Positions 58,901 through 64,000 of a DNA stretch of 64,000 nt are shown one piece after another. Location of the stretch: the NCBI GenBank assembly GCA_003993805.1, contig RSEF01000019.1, positions 8,778,785-8,842,784 on the forward strand, read 5' to 3'. Under the pieces are notes generated by a model, which was not told the origin of the DNA, searched no databases, and saw only the letters and a program-made list of their open reading frames with translations. Numbering within the stretch: position 1 is the stretch's first letter; each line of letters opens with the position of its first letter. The position numbers and the translations under genes are program-made. This DNA comes from Himantopus leucocephalus (lineage: Eukaryota; Chordata; Aves; Charadriiformes; Recurvirostridae).

Positions 58901-61900
58901 GGTTGTACAAAACACATCCTGGAAAACTTTGCCAAACTTTCCTGGAAAAGTGGTTGACTAGAAACATGAAGTATTTTGTCTTAATATAATGGCTGTATAA
59001 GTTGAGCACTAAAAAAAAAAAAAAATCCACCAGCAGCAATCATTTTAATTTCTGTTAAACTAAAAACTGGATGCAAGGGATTCCAGGAAGAAAAGTCAGT
59101 TTTTCCTTTATTTGGTAAAGGCTGAGAAAAGCCAAGTGTTTAAGGAAAAAGTTAAGATTACTTGTAGTGCTAAGTAGGGCAAAGCATATGAGACAGCATG
59201 CGTGCAGAACATAACTGCAACCAGTTTTCAGTCTTAATGATGACAGCAATGTACACATAAGAACTCACAGTTCTGTTTCAGTGAAGTCTGGAGTTCTATA
59301 CTTTTAATACAGCTATTTTTTCATGAAGAAGAGAGATAACTCATGACTACAGAGCTCCTTTATTTACAAATGTATAAAAATCCTGTAGCAACTACAGAAA
59401 TTAACATAATGTAAAAATATTAAATATTTCCAGTGCTGTATCCTGAATATGAGAGAGAAGCAGGAGACCTCCAAAAGTAACAATACCTAGCTAGTCGACT
59501 GTAGGCAAATGGAAACCACACAAGATAAGAAATTCTGTAGTTGGTTTTTACATAGGAGTAAATCTTGTGCAATAGTTGAGCTCCTTCAAAACCTAGTGAC
59601 TTTAATGCAAACGGAGGGAACTTTGTATTTCACTGGAGGGGCCCTGCATCTCTCAAGAAGCCTTTAACAATTTCCTCGTATAGCTAACAGCAGATCTGAA
59701 AACAGAATCTGCTACCCCAGTCTCCCACTTTAGCTGCTAAATTAGAGTCCCGCCCACGACAAATTGTTGAACACCGAATGTGCACCGACATATTCAACAG
59801 TAAGATCCAGTGAAATGAAGGGAAAAACTACCCATCACTCACTGAATTTGGCTGAACCACTAAATTCTCACCAGTTTCCAAATCCACAGTCCATCACAGC
59901 TTCTAGGAGAGCCATTTCTTCTTGAGCTGTCCAGTTAGGATCCAAGACAGGGAAGTCGGAAGTCTAGAGAAGAAAAAAGCAAATCAAACTGCTGTGATCC
60001 TCTGTTATAATCTACCACATGAAGAGCAAAGAACTTCTAAACTACAGGGCAACACGGTATATAATATTGGCAGTTTTAAACTTTTACTGTGTCCCATGAA
60101 ACCTGATCAAATAATTGTTGAATTATTTAGGCCACTGGGTGGGTCATCAACTACAGTAAAAACCAGTTTGTAGCTACAGATCCTGTGAATATACTGTTAC
60201 ATGTTGCATCTACCAGCTGTAATTCAACGATGTTATGCTATGAAACAGTAAAAATTACTGCAGACTTTTTAAATGACTCATCGTGGGAAAGAGAAAACAA
60301 GAATAGAGAAAGAGAAGTTGATTCACATGGTTAAAGAACTGGAATCCTAGCGGGACGCACTGTGCTATCTAGGCACAATAAAAAAACGTAGCTTTAACTG
60401 TCTCCACTATTCCATTACGTTCCAGGTGGATTTTCCTTTGTTTTCAAGGAAGACTTTTTCTTTTTTTGATAGTTCTAAACCTCTGAATCAAAGAATTGTA
60501 TCACTTAACTTTTCAACGTAATATTAGTAAGCAAGGGTCTAACTCCTGGGAAGTTCAGAGAGCTCAAAATTGAGTAGGTGTTATCTAAAAGGAATATTTA
60601 CCATTATCTCATAAGTATGATCGCTTTGATGTTTCTTGTATTCAAATCCTCGTGTGAAACACTGTAGAACAGAAGATTAGCATTATGTTAGTCTCCTCCT
60701 TCTGCCCTGAAAACATCTGAACTGGTCCCTTTTTTCCTTTTATTCTCTGACCAGCGGGTATCCAAAACTGACCACCTGACATACAGAAAAATACATTCAA
60801 TCTTTCTGATTTCATTTTAGAAAAAACATTACATGGTAGAAAAACCTTTGTTAAAATTGTGTTAAATCTGTCTTTGTATCTCAGTTGTCTTTTGCACCAA
60901 GACATAACTCCTGTGAATCAACATATTTAAGTATTTATGGCAAAGTTAGGCAGGTGAAAGAAGCTTGGTGCTATGTTCTGGAGTCGATGGTTCCAGGAAG
61001 AGTGAAGAACATTTATTAAGTATTGAAAACAGAGTTTCCCTTTAATCTTGGTTTTCTGTTTAAAAAGCACCAGCATAGTTTGCAGCTATTTTCAACAGTT
61101 GTATTTCTGTTTTTTTAAGTACAGGTAAACAAACAAAAATATACCCAATATAGAAAATATGGGTTTGTGTATGTTGTACCTATCTGAGCACAAGGCTACG
61201 CTCCTTTTTCAGTTTTAGAGGTTATTGCCATTTTTTAATTGCAAATAATGCAAACCTATTTATTTAATAATTAAAACTAGCAGTACTTTCTGTGGTTATC
61301 AGATCACACACATAATTTTCAAAGAACTATATCTGGCCACAAACAATTACTGTCAATATTGCAAACTTTCCCCAAATTGTCTTTTCCCTCCCGAATGGGA
61401 GGAAAAAACCAACGTGTGGTGACAGGGAAAGGGTGTTTCTTGATGGCTTTTCTTTTCCATGCCACAAAGAACGACAGAAAGGATACCTCTCTAGACAGGC
61501 AGCGGCATGCTCCGTTACGCAGCCAGGCTGACTGCATGTCTTTAGCTAGCTTTGGCTGCCCTCACAAAGATCTCCTTCGGCTGCTCAGGCCTCAGTTCTT
61601 CAGCCTCCAACATTTTCCTTGTCATTTCCCTGTCCCTGAGCAAATAAGTGTGTTGATACAAGTTTACAGAGACCAGTTATTAATGTGTTTATGGAACAAC
61701 TTGGCACCGGACAGGCCTTTGATGACTTTCTTGAAGAAATTAATGCCTTTGCTTTTATGCTTGCACTCACCTGCAAACACAGGAGGAAGGGAGGAGGCCC
61801 GCACTCTGCACACTTAACGTAGGGCTCCGTGAGGTACGAAGAGCAACCTCGGCATGGAGGCTTATCAAAAGGGTCATCTGTGAAGCCAAAAGTAAATCTC

Positions 61901-62751
61901 ATGCAACACAAACAAGGCACTGGTTTTGCAATCACCTAAATTCACTCGTGCCCAGTAATTTTAAGTGAACTCAACTGTATAGAACCTCTTTCCTACTGCG
62001 TCTTCTCCAAATATCTATTAAAAGTTCCGTGTTCAGCTAGAGTTGTAAGAGAGATTTGGTACCACACCTCCGCTAGACCTGATGCACTGAGGTACGCCGA
62101 TACCTGATAAACCTAAACTGGTGCAAAGGAGTCAGAGGAAAACCTTCTCTGCAGCAGCCTCCTGGTACAACTCAGCAGTGAGGCCAGGAGCTGCGCTGGC
62201 TGGCGGATCGGATCCACTGCCCATGCTCGTGTTCTGCACCGAAGACCAGACCCAAGGCCTTATTCGTGGAGAACACCGCACAGAGAGCTGCCGTCTCCCA
62301 TCCATCCGCCTCAAGCCTGACTCGTAAAGCGTATTGCCGTGGTTGCAAAGGCACCAACAAGGCTGTTCTATAACCCGTCCAAACCTCAGCCTCTGCTCGG
62401 GTTGCTGAAGAAGGAACGAAACACTGCTCTGCAAGTTTTTCTTAGTTTGCTCTTTGCAAAGTCATCAAAATAAACAGACTGTCAAGTTACAAGCCACGTT
62501 TTTTCCAAGAAAATGGATTTGAACTAGCCCAACTACAAAAAAGAGATAGAAAAAAAGATCTGAATTCCCACTGAATCATTCATGTACTCGTACTTTTGAG
62601 AATTTGATCAAAGAAGTGACCCTGTGGACCAAATACTGCGAGTTGTCTCGTCTCCCTCCCCCAGACGGCTGCTAATGTCTTCAAACAATGGCAAACACTT
62701 TCCAAATGTCATCTTATGGTACTCACTACCGAAGGAGGCCAGCCGCTCCAT
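38793..62751 (-). CDS. TADA2A: TADA2A (transcriptional adaptor ADA2-alpha), all 15 coding exons
   Basis: TADA2A is the ADA2 subunit of GCN5/PCAF histone acetyltransferase modules, mainly the ATAC complex in vertebrates. It couples the acetyltransferase and ADA3 to nucleosomes in the nucleus. The 15 exons total 1332 nt, 443 aa plus stop, the same length as human, with all phases compatible. Domains: a ZZ-type zinc finger with Cys17, Cys20, Cys31, Cys34, Cys42, Cys45, His55 and His59; a SANT/Myb-like domain at about 70-122 (WTAQEEMALLEAV to CEKHYMKHF); a central helical region (DLYETMRRFARI, EFELRREIKRLQEY); and a C-terminal SWIRM domain at about 356-443, ending REGYITKA. The start MERLASFGNDPFDKPPC aligns with human MDRLGPFSNDPSDKPPC. 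The ATG has G at -3 and +4. Introns contain one CR1, older CR1 and MIR-like relics and a 100-N gap. Confidence 0.97.
40845..40918 (-). CDS. TADA2A: TADA2A coding exon 14
   Basis: Acceptor CTCTCCGCAG, donor GAG|GTGAGG, phase 1 in and 0 out. It encodes (G)RRSAPPLNLTGLPGTEKLN, then EKEKE, identical to human over this stretch. Confidence 0.97.
43537..43580 (-). CDS. TADA2A: TADA2A coding exon 13, 44-nt microexon
   Basis: On the minus strand CCCTTTTTTTCAG|TGATTCC opens the exon and TCAG|GTAACT closes it. With flanking bases it encodes I-DSGLSPTVPVPSNS-G; human has IDSGLSPSIPMASNSG. Its 44 nt bring the total to exactly 443 codons plus stop. It was missed by open-frame calling because it is too short. 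It lies 217 bp from the 100-N gap. Confidence 0.95.
43798..43897. other. assembly gap of 100 N between poly-T runs
   Basis: Exactly 100 N, the usual placeholder for a gap of unknown size. It is flanked by T-runs (43786-43797 and 43898-43931). It lies in the TADA2A intron between coding exons 12 and 13, and no coding sequence is missing, since the exons on both sides are found. A retroposon A-tail or a sequencing stall at the homopolymer is the likely cause. Confidence 0.95.
44430..44562 (-). CDS. TADA2A: TADA2A coding exon 12
   Basis: Acceptor TTTGCCGTAG, phase 1 in. It encodes (S)ARTYDHLKKTRDEERLK, then RTMLSEVLQYIQDSSACQQW and LSRQAD. The human-like donor is GACAT|GTACGG, phase 2 out. A stronger-looking donor ACA|GTAAGA lies 11 nt further (exon end 44419) and would leave in phase 1. 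Confidence 0.95.
45189..45260 (-). CDS. TADA2A: TADA2A coding exon 11
   Basis: Acceptor GGGGTGAAACAG (a purine-rich, weak polypyrimidine tract), donor TGTA|GTAAGT, phase 1 at both ends. It encodes (L)EFELRREIKRLQEYRAAGI, then TNFC; human has RTAGI in place of RAAGI. Confidence 0.96.
46636..46746 (-). CDS. TADA2A: TADA2A coding exon 10
   Basis: Acceptor TTCCCCCCCTCTAG, donor GCAT|GTGAGT, phase 1 at both ends. It encodes (I)LERRYPKEVQDLYETMRR, then FARILGPVEHDKFIESHA. Human has LMERRYP and RIVGP. Confidence 0.97.
47281..47324 (-). CDS. TADA2A: TADA2A coding exon 9 (44 nt)
   Basis: Acceptor TCTCAATTACAG, donor CAGA|GTGAGT, phase 2 in and 1 out. It encodes (K)IIRDHGLINLRKFQ, identical to human. 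Too short to appear as an open frame of its own. Confidence 0.96.
48750..48870 (+). repeat. possible MIR-like SINE relic
   Basis: CTGTGACTGG, then CAGTTTCTCATTCTGCAAAATGG and CTCATAAGGTG, follow the order of the MIR 3' half (CTGTGTGAC, CAGTTTCCTCATCTGTAAAATGG, CTCATAGGGTT). Similarity was judged by eye. Confidence 0.45.
49247..49310 (-). CDS. TADA2A: TADA2A coding exon 8
   Basis: Acceptor TTATTTTGCAG, donor AAAAAA|GTGAGT, phase 1 in and 2 out. It encodes (A)LKIAVVDIYHSRLKERQRR, then K. Human has LKMAVVD. Confidence 0.96.
53071..53130. repeat. perfect 30-bp tandem duplication
   Basis: The unit ACGTTGGAGCCGCTGCCTGG, followed by CAGCAGTGGG, occurs twice with no mismatch, and a third copy starts (ACG). 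It sits in a GC-rich patch (about 52970-53200) inside an AT-rich intron. Confidence 0.98.
53690..54085 (+). mobile_element. ancient CR1-family LINE 3' relic
   Basis: AAGGAAGTATTTTTTCACAC, AATTGTGGAACTCGCTGC and ACAGGATGTTATGG resemble the conserved CR1/L3-type stretch ending in GGAACTC..GAGGATGTTGTG. About 270 nt on, CAGTCAGACCAAAGGGTCTGG, then CGTTATGATATTCTGAAG, fits the distal block ..GGTCTGACCCAGTATGGC..TTCTTATG. It is diverged and carries small internal duplications. Recognised by eye. Confidence 0.65.
55044..55246 (+). mobile_element. CR1 LINE, truncated 3' end
   Basis: Begins TTTAGATGAGATATTAGGAA and runs through GGTTGCCCCGAGAAGCTGTG, CCATCCCTGGAGGTGTTCAA and CCTTTCCAACCTGAACCATT to the tail ATTCTATGATCTTCT. 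It is about 200 bp of an avian CR1 3' end, antisense to TADA2A in its largest intron. One N (55081) lies inside. Confidence 0.95.
55889..55961 (-). CDS. TADA2A: TADA2A coding exon 7
   Basis: Acceptor CACCTCTGAACAG, donor CATG|GTAAGT, phase 0 in and 1 out. It encodes EFDNYAEWDLRDIDFVEDDS, then DILH, identical to human. This is a strongly acidic segment. Confidence 0.97.
56735..56823 (-). CDS. TADA2A: TADA2A coding exon 6
   Basis: Acceptor TTTATTTTTTCAG, donor GAG|GTAAGA, phase 1 in and 0 out. It encodes (P)ADDPPRPTFDSLLSRDMAG, then YMPARADFVE. Human has STDDPP and ends DFIE. Confidence 0.97.
57246..57475 (-). repeat. MIR-like (CORE-SINE) relic, minus orientation
   Basis: GTGTTTTACAGACAATAA, CACAACACGCTTGTGAAGGA, CAGATAAAGCAAACTGAGGC, ACAGAGAATTTG, GGCCCAGGTCACAT and finally AGCTCTAACCACTT follow, in order, the reverse complement of the MIR consensus. 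An inserted A-run interrupts the core. It looks nearly full length. It lies in the TADA2A intron between coding exons 5 and 6. Confidence 0.7.
58277..58434 (-). CDS. TADA2A: TADA2A coding exon 5 (SANT C-terminal part)
   Basis: Acceptor CTCCCCACTTCAG, donor CACC|GTGAGT, phase 2 in and 1 out. It encodes (W)QDVANQMCTKSKEECEKHYM, then KHFINNPLFASTLLNLKQAE and EAQQNETAIPFH. It is the DNA/histone-tail-binding half of the SANT domain. The variable AQQNET stretch is AKTADT in human, with no length change. Confidence 0.97.
58733..58750. repeat. (TTA)n microsatellite
   Basis: Six tandem TTA/ATT units in an AT-rich TADA2A intron. Confidence 0.9.
59872..59963 (-). CDS. TADA2A: TADA2A coding exon 4 (SANT N-terminal part)
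   Basis: Acceptor TTTTTTCTTCTCTAG, donor AACTG|GTGAGA, phase 0 in and 2 out. It encodes TSDFPVLDPNWTAQEEMALL, then EAVMDCGFGN(W). It carries the first SANT tryptophan. Confidence 0.97.
60602..60661 (-). CDS. TADA2A: TADA2A coding exon 3 (ZZ finger, second half)
   Basis: Acceptor CTTCTGTTCTACAG, donor ATG|GTAAAT, phase 0 at both ends. The 20 codons read CFTRGFEYKKHQSDHTYEIM, identical to human, with ligands Cys45, His55 and His59. Confidence 0.97.
61771..61877 (-). CDS. TADA2A: TADA2A coding exon 2 (ZZ finger, first half)
   Basis: Acceptor TTTGGCTTCACAG, donor CAG|GTGAGT, phase 1 in and 0 out. It encodes (N)DPFDKPPCRGCSSYLTEPY, then VKCAECGPPPFLLCLQ, with Cys17, Cys20, Cys31, Cys34 and Cys42. 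Confidence 0.98.
62727..62751 (-). CDS. TADA2A: TADA2A coding exon 1 (start codon)
   Basis: Minus-strand GAGAGGAATGGAGCGGCTGG, then CCTCCTTCGGTA|GTGAGT. The 25 coding nt give MERLASFG plus one base completed by the next exon to Asn. Human starts MDRLGPFSN. The frame is open upstream to an ATG at 62985-62983, but homology supports the start at 62751. Confidence 0.93.
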
Positions 62752-63000
62752 TCCTCTCCCTCGGTGGTGTTCTTGCTCCTCCGAGTAAAACCCGTCTTGC
62801 CTAAAAGCCCGCAGCGTAAGCCTTGCCCCGACCAGCGTGTCCAAAAAGGGTGTTCTCTCCCTGCAGACGTCTCTCCCGCGGCCCTCGCAGGCGAGATCCT
62901 CCCACAGCGCCCGGGACACAGAAGCTGTCAGCGGCCTTCGTAACAGGGACCATTCGACAGGGCTGAGAGTCTGTTTTCTGCACATGAGATGAAATCAGAC
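62752..63000. promoter_or_regulatory. TADA2A 5' UTR / promoter region, possibly bidirectional
   Basis: GC-richer sequence with CpGs (around 62,860-62,910) directly upstream of the TADA2A start. In human, TADA2A and ACACA are head-to-head with their starts very close. A minus-strand acceptor-like TTTTAG at 62803-62801 could begin the coding exon. No ACACA exon was recognised here. Confidence 0.4.
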
Positions 63001-63709
63001 GCAGAGAGAGGGGACAGAGCGTAAGAAGAGGTGTGAGGTGATGGGGGCATCAGCCAGTCCCGAACTGAGGCTTTCAGCAGGAGTGCATGTCCTGAGCAGA
63101 GTTCTGAACAGCTGTTGTGCAAGAAGGTGTTTTGCACCTCCAAGAAGCAGCGGGAGGAGAACGAACAGGTTAGAGGTGGCGCGGACACAGCAGTGCAAAA
63201 ATCTGCGCTGCTCATGTCAACTGCATTTTCAGCGCTGACTGCGGCAGCTGCCACGAACAGGCCTGATTCACCAGCAGCCGCGCAGTGAGGGTCTGCGCTG
63301 CTGTCCACCATCAGGGAACCGAGTCGCTTTCCCTTGGGGGATCTCCAACACGTCTCACTTTTACCAGGTATTTTTGCTGGGAATGGCTCGGGCTTTTCAC
63401 TTATTGAAATTCACGTTTCTCCTTCTAGAGTTTTCTCCTGCACGCACCACGTGAGGAGGCGCTGTCCCGCGTCCAGGGACACCCCTGAAGCTGTGCAGCC
63501 CTTCCATGCGGATGGCAGCTGCTTCCATCCTGGCTGCACATCCCTGCACCTCTGCTTGGATCCGCAGAGAACCGAGAGCAACTTCCAGACTGGGCTTTTT
63601 ACCCCGTGGCGTAAGAGACACCGCACAGCCACCTCTGGGCACTCACTCACTCCGTGAGTTGCAAACCACTCGAGCCCCGTCTCCAGGGCTCCTGAACCTG
63701 CACACCACC
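63001..63709. other. region upstream of TADA2A, nothing recognised
   Basis: Mixed sequence with no open frame resembling a protein. If gene order matches human, ACACA non-coding first exons on the + strand would be here or beyond the window. None can be pointed out by sequence. Confidence 0.5.
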
Positions 63710-64000
63710 GACCTGCCGGGGCCGTGCCAGCAGCCCCGTGGACTCCCCCATATCCCATTCCCCAATCCTGGCCCCCAAACCCCACTCCCCATATCCCGCT
63801 CCCCAGTCCCCACTGCCCAAATCTCACTCCCCATATTCCATCCCCACTCCCCTTTATGCCATCCCCACTCCCCCATATCCCATCCCCAAGCCCCACTCCC
63901 CTCTCCCCCTTATCCCATACCCAGTCCTCCATATCCCATTCCCAATCCCTACTCTCCACATGCCACTCCGCAAACCCCACTCCCCAAATCTCACTCCCCC
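63710..64000. repeat. C-rich minisatellite at the window edge
   Basis: Degenerate tandem copies of a 14-18 bp unit, CCCATATCCCATCCCC with variants CCCCACTCCCC and CCCCAATCC. It continues off the right edge. The minus-strand open frame of Gly/Trp/Asp repeats across it is a by-product. Confidence 0.9.

Noticed and set aside
63411..63980. 189-codon minus-strand frame rich in Gly, Trp and Asp
   Set aside because: Most of it is the C-rich minisatellite read backwards; no homology is recognised.
1..64000. Search by eye for viral genes, CRISPR arrays, tRNA B-boxes, rRNA and bacterial features
   Set aside because: None was found. The window is ordinary vertebrate nuclear DNA, and the only mobile elements recognised are LINE and SINE relics.

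Overview
The window is vertebrate nuclear DNA, almost certainly from a bird. It has spliced genes with GT-AG introns, long introns and CpG-rich promoters. Two 3' ends of CR1 LINEs carry the avian-type tail ending in ATTCTGTGATTCT or ATTCTATGATCTTCT. No tool was run, so the species cannot be named. Isolated Ns, a 12-N stretch and a 100-N gap, all beside homopolymer runs, mark a draft assembly.

Three protein genes can be reconstructed by matching conceptual translations to the recalled human proteins. (1) SYNRG (synergin gamma), + strand, 1-8615 for the coding part: the C-terminal nine coding exons, 458 residues, entering from upstream of the window. Its 3' UTR probably runs to about 12.1-12.5 kb. 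(2) DUSP14, - strand: one coding exon at 15869-16465 (198 aa) with its 3' UTR ending near 14.64 kb. A likely non-coding first exon lies in a CpG island at about 28.75 kb, giving a 12-kb intron. (3) TADA2A, - strand, 62751 down to 38793: all 15 coding exons are found, including a 44-nt microexon. They sum to 1332 nt, or 443 aa plus stop, exactly the human length.

The order SYNRG > < DUSP14 < TADA2A is the inverted order of the human 17q12 block (ACACA, TADA2A, DUSP14, SYNRG, HNF1B). ACACA would be expected to begin at or just beyond the right edge on the + strand.

Layout: 1-8.6 kb SYNRG exons; 8.6-12.5 kb SYNRG 3' UTR; 12.5-14.6 kb tail-to-tail spacer; 14.6-16.6 kb DUSP14 last exon; 16.6-28.7 kb GC-rich DUSP14 intron with no supported gene; 27.9-29.05 kb CpG island with unresolved G and C tracts; 29.05-29.77 kb G-rich minisatellite; 29.8-37.4 kb spacer with one CR1; 37.4-62.75 kb TADA2A; 62.75-64 kb promoter side of TADA2A, ending in a C-rich minisatellite.

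The genes serve separate processes: clathrin/AP-1 traffic (SYNRG), MAP-kinase dephosphorylation (DUSP14) and histone acetylation by SAGA/ATAC-type complexes (TADA2A). No viral gene, CRISPR array, tRNA or rRNA was recognised. The most interesting signals are a built-in frame-preserving alternative donor that would let TADA2A skip its microexon, an upstream-ORF arrangement in DUSP14 that may include a start-stop codon formed by splicing, a non-consensus SYNRG splice donor, and the hierarchical minisatellite beside the DUSP14 promoter.
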